DNA of 64,000 bases from Arthrobacter sp. (GTDB lineage Bacteria; Actinomycetota; Actinomycetes; Actinomycetales; Micrococcaceae), in contig JAITLQ010000004.1 in the NCBI GenBank assembly GCA_031277795.1, positions 124,001 through 188,000 on the forward strand, read 5' to 3'. Within the stretch, counting starts at the first letter, position 1; every line of letters starts with the position of its first letter. Under the pieces are notes generated by a model. The model was not told the origin of the DNA. It did not search any database and saw only the letters and a list, made by a program, of their open reading frames with translations. The translations under genes were made by a program, and so were the position numbers. Below, in pieces: positions 35,212 through 43,292 of the stretch.

Positions 35212-35909
35212 GCTTGCGCTCCGTTCGGTGAGGAAGTCTGCGGGTGGGGGACCGGGGCGGGGGTCCCGCCTGCTGCGTCGGTGGCGGCCGGGGCGGCGCC
35301 CGAGGTGGCGCCCGTGGCGCCGGCCTCGTGCTCGGGGGAGCACTGCCAGGAGAAGGCCCGGTCGGCGAGCTGGGCCAGGAGATGTTCGGTCCAGTCAATG
35401 TCGGCCTTGAGGAGGGCGAGCGAGCGCTCACCCTCGATGAGGTATTGGGGGTCGACGCCGCGCGCGTACGCGCCGTCGAGGCCCCCTCGCCATTCGAGGT
35501 ATTCGGCCTGCAGAACCTCGAGGCGCGCGCGCATCAGCCGCGCGAACTCCTCGCGGGGCAGGTTGTGCGCCTCGGCGAGGGCCACGCGCAGATCCGCGAG
35601 GCGGTTGCCCGTGCCGATGCGGTCCCTGACCCAGTCGGCGGTGGCGGCGCGGCCGGCCGGGAGCAGGGTGTACGTGGTGCGCTCGGGCCGGTTGCCCTCG
35701 CGTTCAACGCCCTGCTGGGCGATGAACCCGTCGCGTTCGAGGGTGGCGACCTGGTGGTAGAACGTGCCGTTCTGCAGCTTGACGAGGCGGTCCTCGCGGC
35801 GGGCGCGGAGGGTGCGCATCATCTCGTACGGATGCATGTCCCCTTCGCGCAGGAGCGCCAGGATCATGACGCCGAGCGGGCGCAGAGCCAGCGGGTTGGG
35901 TGAAGTCAC
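35208..35909 (-). CDS. PadR-family transcriptional regulator
   Basis: The 233-residue protein has the N-terminal winged helix typical of PadR (ALLREGDMHPYEMMRTLRAR, then LQNGTFYHQVATLERDGFI, the recognition helix and wing). A C-terminal helical dimerisation domain of the VirR-like subgroup follows, then an Ala/Thr/Pro-rich tail. PadR proteins repress adjacent efflux or detoxification genes and are released by small ligands. The GTG start at 35909 is preceded by CCGGGG. The gene overlaps the MFS exporter, its probable target. Repeated GTCGA elements lie across its putative promoter. Confidence 0.9.
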   Translation of the reverse strand: MTSPNPLALRPLGVMILALLREGDMHPYEMMRTLRARREDRLVKLQNGTFYHQVATLERDGFIAQQGVEREGNRPERTTYTLLPAGRAATADWVRDRIGTGNRLADLRVALAEAHNLPREEFARLMRARLEVLQAEYLEWRGGLDGAYARGVDPQYLIEGERSLALLKADIDWTEHLLAQLADRAFSWQCSPEHEAGATGATSGAAPAATDAAGGTPAPVPHPQTSSPNGAQA

Positions 35910-35922
35910 GGTGCCCCGGATG

Positions 35923-35952
35923 GTCGAAGTCGATTAGTCGATCTGGACTATA
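35923..35952 (-). promoter_or_regulatory. Putative PadR promoter with GTCGA repeats
   Basis: On the minus strand TATAGT (35952-35947) is a good -10 box. Three GTCGA units at 35923, 35929 and 35937, including the palindrome TCGATTAGTCGA, cover the expected start point. They are a candidate operator for autorepression. No clear -35 box is visible. Confidence 0.4.
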
Positions 35953-36047
35953 CGGGTGGGCGCTGGGCAACGCCAGGGGTTCTTGCTGTGGACTGCCCGA
36001 CGGCGCGGGGTCGGTGGGCGCGGAGCGGCCCGCGAGCGCGGGGCAGC

Positions 36048-36587
36048 CTACGCGGCCCTGGTGCGCAGCAACGGCGTGGAGAACTGCTTGCCTTTGAGCT
36101 CGAGGTAGAGCGTTCCCTCGGTCAGCGTCAGGTTGAGCTCGTTGCGGCGCTCGATCGCCTCGGCGGCGTTGTCGATGGAGTGCGGCTCGAAGCCGATCAC
36201 CTGAATCTCGCGGCCGCGGTGCAGGGTCTTGCCGTGCCACGAGGCGGCGAGCCGCTCGGGATCGCGCTGCGTGTAGACGGTCGCGCTGCCGGCCAGCTTG
36301 GAGCCGTAGTGCAGGCGGGCGGCGTCCGGCGCACCCACCTCGATCCACGCGGTGAGCTCGCCGGTCAGGTCCTTCACGAACACGGCGGGTTCCTTCGTGG
36401 CCGCGATGCCCTGGCTGAGCTCGATGCCCTCCTGGAACTCGAGGGCGTAGGCGATGACGCGCAAGAGCAGATTGCCCTCGGTCTCGGAGGGCTGACGCGC
36501 GGTGCGCAGCGAGATCTCCTCGTAGATGCCGGCATCAATGTTGGCCAGCTGGACGGTGAAGGTGTGCACAACGGCGCCGATTCCCAT
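36048..36587 (-). CDS. YaeQ-family protein
   Basis: The 179-residue cytoplasmic protein shares the YaeQ pattern: SLRTARQPSETEGNLLLRVIAY (compare the E. coli stretch with ARHPSET), the LTAWIEVGAPDAARL block and the closing NLTLTEGTLYLEL. YaeQ has a PD-(D/E)XK-like fold and an uncertain role; an early link to RfaH function was not confirmed as far as I know. I use the ATG at 36587 because TACCAT lies exactly seven bases upstream; the ATG at 36596 overlaps that box. It is downstream of the Cache gene on the same strand. Confidence 0.88.
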   Translation of the reverse strand: MGIGAVVHTFTVQLANIDAGIYEEISLRTARQPSETEGNLLLRVIAYALEFQEGIELSQGIAATKEPAVFVKDLTGELTAWIEVGAPDAARLHYGSKLAGSATVYTQRDPERLAASWHGKTLHRGREIQVIGFEPHSIDNAAEAIERRNELNLTLTEGTLYLELKGKQFSTPLLRTRAA

Positions 36588-36594
36588 GGACCCC

Positions 36595-36600
36595 ATGGTA
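36595..36600 (-). promoter_or_regulatory. -10 box (TACCAT) before yaeQ
   Basis: On the minus strand TACCAT is followed by GGGGTCC and then the ATG at 36587, the seven-base spacing of a leaderless start. It lies between the Cache gene stop (36623) and yaeQ, so yaeQ probably has its own promoter. Confidence 0.35.
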
Positions 36601-36622
36601 GGCGCGGGCCGGCCGACGGCCC

Positions 36623-37369
36623 CTATTCGTAGGCGACGGTCACCGAGGCCCCGGAGGCGCGCAAGGGGTGCTCCTTGAGGCCCAGCTCGGCCGGGCGGAT
36701 GCGGTCGCCGGCGATGAGCGTGCTCGTGTTGCTCGCGAGCACGCTGCCGTGGGTGGTGACGAGCGTGGCCCGGCCGGGGAAGCGCTGCAGCAGCGGAAGC
36801 AGCTCGCGCTCGAGGTCGCTCATCTTGATGTCCACGCCCGCGATGCCCACGGGGCGCCCGTGCACGGTGCTCTGCGCCGTGAGCGTCACGACATACTCGT
36901 CCACGCCGAGGTAGTCGATGTACGGCCCGGTGATCCAGTGCTGGCCCGAGCCGAACGTCATGACGAACCACTCGATCTTCTCGTAGTCGTAGAAGCGATC
37001 GCCGGCCGGATTCAGGCCAAAGGCGTAGCGGTGCACGCCGAGCGAGGCGTCGCGTTCCCACCACTCGATGACGCCGCGGCCCTCGGCATCCGCCGCGCGC
37101 GCGAAGATCACGCCGGCGCCGTCGGCGCTCGGGTGCTCGTTCAGGAAGCGCTTGCTGCGCTTCTTGATGCCGTCGCGGCCCAACCGGGCCAGGGCCACGA
37201 CGTCGTCCTCGGGGCTCGAGACGGATTCGAGGTGCTCGCACAGGTCAACGTTGAGGGTGTCGAGGTCGGCGAACGCGCGCGTGAACCAGCGGGAGACCGC
37301 GTCGATTTCGGGGCGACGGCGGCGGCTCACCAAGGCGGTCGCTTCGGCTGACTCTGGGGTGGGGTTCAC
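36623..37369 (-). CDS. Soluble Cache (PDC-like) sensor-domain protein
   Basis: The 248-residue protein has a helical N-terminus and then a Cache-type sensing domain. Recognisable blocks are EWWERDASLGVHRYAFGLNP, YDYEKIEWFVMTFGSGQHWI, GPYIDYLGVDEYVVTLT and GIAGVDIKMSDLE. There is no signal peptide, membrane span or output domain, so it is a free-standing cytoplasmic sensor. It starts with a GTG that overlaps the stop of the FadR-type regulator (GTGA), implying tight co-expression. A likely job is ligand binding in support of that regulator or the nearby N-demethylase; partner and ligand are unknown. Confidence 0.75.
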   Translation of the reverse strand: MNPTPESAEATALVSRRRRPEIDAVSRWFTRAFADLDTLNVDLCEHLESVSSPEDDVVALARLGRDGIKKRSKRFLNEHPSADGAGVIFARAADAEGRGVIEWWERDASLGVHRYAFGLNPAGDRFYDYEKIEWFVMTFGSGQHWITGPYIDYLGVDEYVVTLTAQSTVHGRPVGIAGVDIKMSDLERELLPLLQRFPGRATLVTTHGSVLASNTSTLIAGDRIRPAELGLKEHPLRASGASVTVAYE

Positions 37370-38121
37370 GACGTCGGGGCTTCCAGTGAGAGCTTGGCGT
37401 CAATGACGCGGTGGACATCGGCCGTGATGTGCTCGGTCATGGCCTGGGCGGCGCGGGCCCCGTCGCCGGCGGCGATGGCCGCGACGATGGCCAGGTGATG
37501 CTCCTGGATCTCCTCGGCCACACCGGAGCCGAAGACGCCTTGGGCCCATACGAGGGGGCTGATTTCGCTCTGCAACCCCAGCTCGGCGCTCATGAGGCGG
37601 CGGGATTGGGCCAGGACGGCCACCTCGATGTGGAAGCGGCTATCGGCGCTCGCCGCGGTCGCGGCCGTGGCGGAGGAGGTGACGCCGGTGGCGAGTTCGC
37701 GCAGGCGGGCGAGCGAGCCGTCCCAGGCGCGTTCAGCGGCCAGCCGGGCCGTCGTGGCCCCCACGGCGATGGAACCGTCACGCAGATCGCGCAGCTCAAC
37801 CACGCTGAGGCCCTGCAAGCGCGAGGCGGACTCCGCATCGCTGGGGAAGGGGGCCTTCACCACGAAGCTGCCGCCGCTGCGGCCGCGATGGGTCACCACG
37901 ATCCCGCGCTCCCGCAGCACCGCCAGCCCCTTGCGCAGGGTCGCCACGGCCACCCCGAACTGCTGGGCCAGCTCGATCTCCGGCGGCAGGCGCTCGCCCA
38001 CGGCCAGGAGGCCGAGCGAGATGGAGTTCGTGATGCGGTCGGCGATGGCCTGGCCGTTGCCCGTCTGCAGTGCATCCTCGGCCACCGGCGCGGCCGGATG
38101 CTCGTTTCCGGTGCTGATCAC
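37366..38121 (-). CDS. FadR/GntR-family transcriptional regulator with FCD domain
   Basis: The 251-residue regulator has an N-terminal GntR winged helix (IADRITNSISLGLLAVGERLPPE, then FGVAVATLRKGLAVLRERGIV) and an all-helical C-terminal FCD domain of the kind that binds carboxylate ligands, often with a metal. The GTG start at 38121 has AGGAG four bases upstream, preferred over a TTG 21 bases earlier. It is downstream of the N-demethylase operon and overlaps the Cache gene, so it probably controls the demethylase and the divergent permease. The inverted repeat at 40961-40974 is a candidate operator. Confidence 0.88.
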   Translation of the reverse strand: MISTGNEHPAAPVAEDALQTGNGQAIADRITNSISLGLLAVGERLPPEIELAQQFGVAVATLRKGLAVLRERGIVVTHRGRSGGSFVVKAPFPSDAESASRLQGLSVVELRDLRDGSIAVGATTARLAAERAWDGSLARLRELATGVTSSATAATAASADSRFHIEVAVLAQSRRLMSAELGLQSEISPLVWAQGVFGSGVAEEIQEHHLAIVAAIAAGDGARAAQAMTEHITADVHRVIDAKLSLEAPTS

Positions 38122-38210
38122 GTGACTCCTGTTCGCGGACAACGGGGAAGGGCGGGCGTCGCGCCCAGTTTACGTCGGGTGCGACGCCCGCCCCGTCGGC
38201 GAGTTCTCGG

Positions 38211-38246
38211 CCGGTGGCGCCGGAGGTGAGCCGCCGGCGCCACCGG
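38211..38246 (-). terminator. Terminator hairpin after the N-demethylase operon
   Basis: CCGGTGGCGCCGG (38211-38223) pairs with CCGGCGCCACCGG (38234-38246), ten bases beyond the N-demethylase stop. A second stem, GGGCGTCGC with GCGACGCCC, lies further on near 38153-38189. It separates the enzyme operon from the FadR gene. Confidence 0.65.
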
Positions 38247-38255
38247 ACAGGGCGC

Positions 38256-39338
38256 TTACTCACCCGGCTGGATGCCCCCCTCAAGCCACGGGTAGCCGTT
38301 GGCCAGCGGCGCGCCGTCGTCGTACTTGGCCAGCCAGTTCACGGCGTGCTCGTGGTAGCGGTGGAAGCCCTTGTAGTCCACGAGCTCGTGATCCAGCGAG
38401 GCCAGCGCGCGGTGCATCCGCTTGGCCCAGTCGGGGGCGTGCTCCACGAGTTCGGCGAGCGAGATCAGGTAGGTGCGCACGGGGAAGACCACGGCGTTGG
38501 AGCGCGGCAGGCGGTGCAGGGGCTGCAGCTCGATGCGCAGGTACACGCTCTCGCCGGCGTTCTCCTCCGTGACCGTGGCGCGGTCGGGCGCCCAGTCAGG
38601 CAGGGTCTCCACGGAGGTCTCGAGGCGCGGGTTCACGGTCAGCGACCAGTTCACGCGGCGCACCGGGTGGCCCGGCTTCATGCGCAGCAGGAACTTGAGG
38701 GCGCGATCCAGGATGCCCATCTCGTGCAGCTTCGGCACGGGGCCGTGGAACTCGTAGAAGTGCATGCCGAGGTTGAAGCGCAGCGAGTAGTCGGCGCGCT
38801 CGGTGGCCATGCCTGCGCCGATGACGAGGTCGTTGTCCTTCTCCTCCAGGACGATGAACTCGCCCTGAGCCTGACGCGTGGCGTACTCCATGGGATCCAT
38901 GGGCAGCGTGGAGGGATCGCCGAAGGTGAAGGTGTCGTCGATCTGCAGCAGGCGGTTGACCCAGTGCCACTCGTTGCCGTTCTTCGTCAGCGTGAAGTGC
39001 TCGGGGTAGTCGCGGGCGTAGGCCTCGAAGATCACCTCGAGCAGGTCCCACTGGGCCTCCAGCATGTGCGGGAGCGCCGCGTAGTGCACGCCGGGCATGT
39101 CCTCGAGCATCTGCGCGCGGTGGCGGCACTCGGAGACGTAGTGCTCGTCGATGTCGAACTCGGCGCGCAGGGCCCCGTCGCCCGTGGGCACGTGCGGCTC
39201 CAGATTCATGGAGTACATGTACTCGTCATCCGGGAAGGGGAACGGGGAGCGGCGCACGCTCTCGCGGGAGTTGACGTAGTCGAACTCGCCCTCGGGGGTG
39301 TACGTCTCGTGCGTCTTGAAGGTGGGGGTGGAAGACAT
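38256..39338 (-). CDS. Haem-dependent oxidative N-demethylase alpha-subunit-like protein (DUF3445)
   Basis: The 360-residue protein matches the DUF3445/HODM family, the haem-carrying oxygenase subunit of the dimethylamine monooxygenase complex. Family blocks are PHVPTGDGALRAEFDIDEHY, LLQIDDTFTFGD, RMKPGHPVRRVNWSL, SVYLRIELQPLHRLPRSNAV and VFPVRTYLISLAELVEHAPDWA. The family removes a methyl group from a secondary amine, giving formaldehyde and the primary amine, using O2 and electrons from a flavin/iron-sulfur reductase. The adjacent reductase and DmmA-like genes support this. The true substrate may be dimethylamine or another N-methyl compound. AGGAG precedes the ATG. Confidence 0.87.
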   Translation of the reverse strand: MSSTPTFKTHETYTPEGEFDYVNSRESVRRSPFPFPDDEYMYSMNLEPHVPTGDGALRAEFDIDEHYVSECRHRAQMLEDMPGVHYAALPHMLEAQWDLLEVIFEAYARDYPEHFTLTKNGNEWHWVNRLLQIDDTFTFGDPSTLPMDPMEYATRQAQGEFIVLEEKDNDLVIGAGMATERADYSLRFNLGMHFYEFHGPVPKLHEMGILDRALKFLLRMKPGHPVRRVNWSLTVNPRLETSVETLPDWAPDRATVTEENAGESVYLRIELQPLHRLPRSNAVVFPVRTYLISLAELVEHAPDWAKRMHRALASLDHELVDYKGFHRYHEHAVNWLAKYDDGAPLANGYPWLEGGIQPGE

Positions 39339-39349
39339 CGAACTTCTCC

Positions 39350-40321
39350 TCAGGCGTTGATGACGAGCTTGGAACAGAGGCCGCGGGACACGCACGGCAT
39401 GATGTGGGAGTTGGCGGCGCGTTCCTTCTCGGAGAGCCAGTCATCCCGGTGATCGATGGTTCCCTCGATCTCGACGACCTCCAGCTCGCACTCGCCGCAG
39501 GCACCGCCGCGGCAGAGATAGGGGAGGCGGTAACCCTGCTCCTCCGCGGCCTCGAGGAGGCTCTGATCGGGGGAGACGTTGATGACCACGCCCGTCTTGG
39601 CCATGGTGGCGCTGAAGGGCTCGCCGGTGGAGCCGGCGTCCTCAAAGCGCTCGAAGTGGATGTGCGAGTCGGTCCAGCCGAGGGCGTGGGCGGAGTCAAC
39701 GACCTCGTCGATCATGCCCGAGGGGCCGCACACGTAGACGTGGGTGCCGAGCGGGCGCTCGGCCAGCACGGAGGCGATGTTCATGCGGTTCCCCGTGCCG
39801 CCCTCGTAGAGGGTCACGGAGTCCCCGTAGCGCTCGCGGAGCTCGTGGCCGAGGCGGGAATGCTCGGCGCCGCGGACCGCGAGGTGCAGCTCGTAGGTGT
39901 CTCCCTTGAGGGAGAGCTCCTCCAGCTGGGCAAACACGGGGGTGATGCCCACGCCGCCGGCGATGAACACGTGGTGGCGGGCGTGCTTGGAGAGGGGGAA
40001 CAGGTTGGCCGGGATGGTCACGGGGACGATGTCGCCGGCCTTGACGTTGCGGTGGATCGCCACGGATCCGCCCTTGCCGTCCTCAACCCGGCGCACGGCG
40101 ATCTGGTACTTGCTCGCGTCATAAGGGGAGCTCATGAGGGAGTAGGCGTTGCGGTGCGTGCCCTCCTTCGTCTCGATGAGGACCGTGACGTGGCTGCCAC
40201 CGGAGAACGGGGGGAGCCACGAGCCGTCGGTGGGGACGAAGGTGAAGCGGCTGATCTCCGGCGTGACGGGCTCGACGCTCTCGACGCGAAGGTGCAGGGT
40301 GCCTGCGCTGGCGGTGCTCAC
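39350..40321 (-). CDS. PDR/VanB-type oxidoreductase (flavin, NAD(P), 2Fe-2S)
   Basis: The 323-residue electron-transfer protein has three domains in order: a flavin-binding barrel with RNAYSL near 57-62, an NAD(P) domain with GGVGITP at 122-128 and YVCGPSGM, and a C-terminal plant-type ferredoxin with cysteines 270, 275, 278 and 310 (CRGGACGEC, then PCVSRG). It resembles phthalate dioxygenase reductase and the DmmB subunit, passing electrons from NAD(P)H to the haem subunit. The GTG start overlaps the preceding DmmA-like stop by four bases; the haem subunit follows after 11 bases. Confidence 0.92.
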   Translation of the reverse strand: MSTASAGTLHLRVESVEPVTPEISRFTFVPTDGSWLPPFSGGSHVTVLIETKEGTHRNAYSLMSSPYDASKYQIAVRRVEDGKGGSVAIHRNVKAGDIVPVTIPANLFPLSKHARHHVFIAGGVGITPVFAQLEELSLKGDTYELHLAVRGAEHSRLGHELRERYGDSVTLYEGGTGNRMNIASVLAERPLGTHVYVCGPSGMIDEVVDSAHALGWTDSHIHFERFEDAGSTGEPFSATMAKTGVVINVSPDQSLLEAAEEQGYRLPYLCRGGACGECELEVVEIEGTIDHRDDWLSEKERAANSHIMPCVSRGLCSKLVINA

Positions 40322-40926
40322 GTGTCCAACTCCTCATCGATGTCGGGAAGCTCTCCGGGAACTTCGCCGTCTGCTTTGACCCCCTGGAACGCGGCCAGGC
40401 GGCTCGAGTAGTGATCGCGGACCACGAGGTTGAGGTGGCAGCCCGGGCACTCGAAGACGCGCATGGTGACGTTGTCCGTGTACGTGTCGCAGTGCGCGCA
40501 CCAGACGCGGCGGACCAGCGAGCCGGCCTGCTCGCGCAGCACCTCGTCGCTGTCCATGCCGAAGGAACTGGCGACCTGCATGGCCGTGCCGATGAAGCCC
40601 TCGGAGCCGGCCAGGTAGAGGCGGGTGCCCATCTTGGCGGTGGAGAGGACCTCGCGCAGGGTCTCGAGGGCCGCGGCGTTGGAGCTCTGGGGGATCAGCC
40701 CGGCGACGGACTCGGTGGTCAGCGCGGCCAGGTGGTTGTCTCCATCGAAGGACTCGGTGGAGTAGATGAGGGTCGTCAGCGCGCGCTGCTCGGGCGTCAT
40801 GGCTGAGAGAAGTCGGAGCGAGGGAGCTCCTCCACTGCCCTGGGCGGCCACGACGTGGCGGTGTCCGCTGCTCAGGGGGGTCAGCTCGTCGTAGGTCGGG
40901 CGACTCTTGATACCGGTGATCAGCAC
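40318..40926 (-). CDS. DmmA-like subunit of dimethylamine monooxygenase family
   Basis: The 202-residue protein has an N-terminal domain beginning VLITGIKSRPTYDELTPL, a central alpha/beta region (TRLYLAGSEGFIGTAMQVAS) and a C-terminal zinc ribbon with Cys143, Cys146, Cys160 and Cys163 (WCAHC and CPGC). This is the layout of proteins annotated as dimethylamine monooxygenase subunit DmmA. Its exact role in the complex is uncertain. The GTG at 40926 has AAAGGAG six bases upstream, favouring it over a longer ATG form. It is the first gene of the three-gene enzyme operon. Confidence 0.8.
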   Translation of the reverse strand: MLITGIKSRPTYDELTPLSSGHRHVVAAQGSGGAPSLRLLSAMTPEQRALTTLIYSTESFDGDNHLAALTTESVAGLIPQSSNAAALETLREVLSTAKMGTRLYLAGSEGFIGTAMQVASSFGMDSDEVLREQAGSLVRRVWCAHCDTYTDNVTMRVFECPGCHLNLVVRDHYSSRLAAFQGVKADGEVPGELPDIDEELDT

Positions 40927-40957
40927 GGGCTTCTCCTTTCGGTGAGGGTTGCCACTA

Positions 40958-40986
40958 ATCATTCATATCTGAATCTTTTGCGTCAA
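40958..40986 (-). promoter_or_regulatory. Candidate N-demethylase promoter overlapping an inverted repeat
   Basis: On the minus strand TTGACG (40986-40981) is 17 bases from AATGAT (40963-40958). The perfect repeat ATTCA-TATC-TGAAT (40961-40974) lies between and over these boxes, a suitable place for repression by the FadR-type regulator. The gap 40927-41170 otherwise holds no gene. Confidence 0.45.
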
Positions 40987-41070
40987 GCCCCGATCGTGCC
41001 CCGCGTCACGCGCCAGGGTGGCGCGGGTCACGCTGCGGCGGCCTCAATCTCGAATTCCGAATGTTTCATG

Positions 41071-41086
41071 CGTGATAACGGTCACG
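41071..41086. promoter_or_regulatory. CGTGA-N6-TCACG palindrome before the APC permease
   Basis: CGTGATAACGGTCACG is a perfect 5-6-5 inverted repeat, close to the CRP/GlxR consensus (TGTGA-N6-TCACA), about 85 bases upstream of the permease ATG. It could mediate carbon-source control. Confidence 0.35.
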
Positions 41087-41170
41087 AAAAGCCCTCGACG
41101 CGGGCGCACCCCGTGTGTTAAAAATCTACAGCTCTATGTTTTGATCCCTCGCAATCAGGAGTGCACCCTC

Positions 41171-42694
41171 ATGACTGATCAGGCTCCTAAGCCAGCGTCG
41201 CTCAGCGACAACGAGCACCTCGCGGTGCTCGGCTACGACGACACCTTCAAGCGCTCAATGAGCCTCTGGGCCAACTTCGCCCTCGGTTTCACCTACCTCT
41301 CGCCCATCGTGGGCGTGTACTCGCTCTTTGCCGTCTCCCTGAGCGTGGGCGGCCCGCCGTCCGTGTTCTGGATCTTCATCGTGGGCGCCGGCCAGCTGCT
41401 GGTCTCGCTCGTCTTCGGCGAGGTGGTCTCGCAGTACCCCATCCACGGCGGCATCTACCCCTGGGCCAGAAGGCTCTGGAACCGCCGCTACGCGTGGATG
41501 GCCACGTGGGTCTACATCTGGGCCATCATCGTCACCATCACCTCGGTGGCGCAGTACGGCGCCGGCTTCGCCGCGAGCCTCTTTGGCATGGATTCGTCCA
41601 ACCCCACCGTGATCTTGCTGATCACGCTCGGCCTGCTGCTCCTGGCGCTTGGCATCAACTTCTCCGGCACCAAGTGGCTGGGCCGCGTGGCCCGCATCGG
41701 CCTCATGGCCGAGCTCATCGGCGTCATCGGCCTGGGTCTGTACCTGCTCATCTTCCAGCGCAAGAACAGCTTCAGCGTCTTCTTCGACTCCATGGGTGCC
41801 GAGGGCGCGGGTAGCTACAGCACCGCCTTCTTCGGCGCCGCCCTGGCCGGCCTGTTCCTCTTCTACGGTTTCGAGGCCTGCGGCGACGTGGCCGAGGAAG
41901 TGGAGAACCCCGCCAAGCGCATCCCCGTGGCCATGATCATGACCATCCTGGTGGGCGGCGTCTCGGCGCTCTTCTCCTTCGGCGGCTACGTGCTTGCCGC
42001 CCCGAACCTGCAGGAGATCGTCTCCGGCGAGGACCCGGATCCCATCCCGAGCATCCTCGATTCCACGGTGGGCCCCATCGGCACCAAGGTCTTCCTGATC
42101 ATCGCCGTGACGGCGTTTATCTCCTGCGTGCTCAGCCTGCAAGCCGCGGCCAGCCGCCTGCTCTACTCCTTCGCCCGCGACGGCATGCTGCCGGGGCACA
42201 AGTGGCTCTCCAAGGTCTCCGAGCGCACGCAGGTCCCCACCAACGCGCTCATCGTGGCCTGCACCGTCCCCGGCGTGCTCGCCGTCATCGTGTGGATCAA
42301 CCCGGCGCTCATGGTGCCGATCACGGGCTTTGCGGTCCTCGGCATCTACTGCGCGTTCCAGTCGGTGGTCCTGGCCTCGCTGCGCCAGCGCATCAAGGGC
42401 TGGAAGCCGGCGGGTCCGTTCTCGCTCGGCCGGTGGGGCCTCGTCGTCAACGTCGTGGCCCTGGCCTACGGGCTCTTCGCGATGTTCCTGCTGGCCAAGC
42501 CGGGCAACACCGGTGACTTCTGGGCCGACTACGTGGTGCTCATCGGCCTCGTGGTCGTGGCCGGCTCCGGCATCCTCTACCTGAGCATCGCCCGCCCCGA
42601 CCGCGTTTCGGATGCCCCCGAGGGCGACGCGATGATCGTGGCCGAGCAGATCCGCGCCCTGACGAGCAAGGCCCAGGACAAGGTCAGCGCCTGA
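41171..42694 (+). CDS. APC-family amino acid/amine permease
   Basis: The 507-residue transporter with about 12 spans belongs to the amino acid/choline branch of the APC superfamily: GFTYLSPIVGVYSLF, the QYPIHGGIYPWARRLW loop, GFEACGDVAEEVENPAKRIP and SRLLYSFARDGMLPGHKWLS. These import amino acids, GABA, choline or amines. It is divergent from the N-demethylase operon, so it may bring in the methylated substrate. AGGAG is upstream of the ATG at 41171. A strong terminator follows. Confidence 0.88.
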   Translation: MTDQAPKPASLSDNEHLAVLGYDDTFKRSMSLWANFALGFTYLSPIVGVYSLFAVSLSVGGPPSVFWIFIVGAGQLLVSLVFGEVVSQYPIHGGIYPWARRLWNRRYAWMATWVYIWAIIVTITSVAQYGAGFAASLFGMDSSNPTVILLITLGLLLLALGINFSGTKWLGRVARIGLMAELIGVIGLGLYLLIFQRKNSFSVFFDSMGAEGAGSYSTAFFGAALAGLFLFYGFEACGDVAEEVENPAKRIPVAMIMTILVGGVSALFSFGGYVLAAPNLQEIVSGEDPDPIPSILDSTVGPIGTKVFLIIAVTAFISCVLSLQAAASRLLYSFARDGMLPGHKWLSKVSERTQVPTNALIVACTVPGVLAVIVWINPALMVPITGFAVLGIYCAFQSVVLASLRQRIKGWKPAGPFSLGRWGLVVNVVALAYGLFAMFLLAKPGNTGDFWADYVVLIGLVVVAGSGILYLSIARPDRVSDAPEGDAMIVAEQIRALTSKAQDKVSA

Positions 42695-42722
42695 TCCACC
42701 TGCTTCCCTCCCCGGATGCACC

Positions 42723-42750
42723 GGAGGCCCCGCCTGATGGCGGGGCCTCC
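42723..42750 (+). terminator. Intrinsic terminator of the APC permease gene
   Basis: A perfect 12-bp stem (42723-42734 with 42739-42750), a four-base loop and a following TTT are placed 28 bases after the stop codon. It lies between convergent genes. Confidence 0.8.
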
Positions 42751-42793
42751 TTTGGTGTGTGGGGTTTTCAGTGCCCGACGGCGGGTGGTCGCC

Positions 42794-43204
42794 TCACGCG
42801 ATGGGTGCGGTCCCCGGCGCCGGCCGAACGCCTCGTTGCGAGCGCCGCCAGGAGAAGAGCGCCACGGCACCGAAGGCGATGAGCGCCCCGGGAAGACCGA
42901 GGTACAGCAGGGCCTCCGGCCCGGAGGACGCGTAGGGCAGCACGGGGACGAGCGTGGCCAGAGCCGCCGCGGTTCCGGCCACCATCGCGGCCTTGAGCGG
43001 TCGGGTGGCGGAGGCGCCCTCCTGCGCTGCCTCCGCGATCGCGCCCACGCCGCCGGCAAACGCGCCGATGAGTCCGCCAATGATGAGGAGCCACGGCGCG
43101 ATGGAGGGGAGGTCCTCCCACGTGAGGCCTGAAGCCATGCCCCACACAAGCGCGTAGAGCGCGCCGGTTGCTGCACCGATCATGGGCAAGAAGCGTCTCT
43201 TCAT
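42794..43204 (-). CDS. Four-span membrane protein of unknown function
   Basis: The 136-residue protein has four hydrophobic stretches: IGAATGALYALVWGMAS, APWLLIIGGLIGAFAGGVGAI, AAMVAGTAAALATLVPVLP and ALLYLGLPGALIAFGAVALF. A basic C-terminal tail follows. No enzyme or transporter motif is visible. GGAGGAACC lies before the ATG. It is downstream of, and on the same strand as, the alpha/beta-hydrolase membrane protein, 88 bases away. Confidence 0.65.
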   Translation of the reverse strand: MKRRFLPMIGAATGALYALVWGMASGLTWEDLPSIAPWLLIIGGLIGAFAGGVGAIAEAAQEGASATRPLKAAMVAGTAAALATLVPVLPYASSGPEALLYLGLPGALIAFGAVALFSWRRSQRGVRPAPGTAPIA

Positions 43205-43292
43205 GGCGGTTCCTCCGAACCTCGCAGCGTTGCTGATGCCGCCAGACTACGCGCTGGACGGGGCGCCACATGCCGGGTGCCTCCGCGGTCGG

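Noticed and set aside
31760-35431. A 1223-codon minus-strand frame across two MFS genes and the repeat gap
   Set aside because: It is antisense to one MFS gene and out of frame with the other; the translation is His/Arg-rich low complexity.
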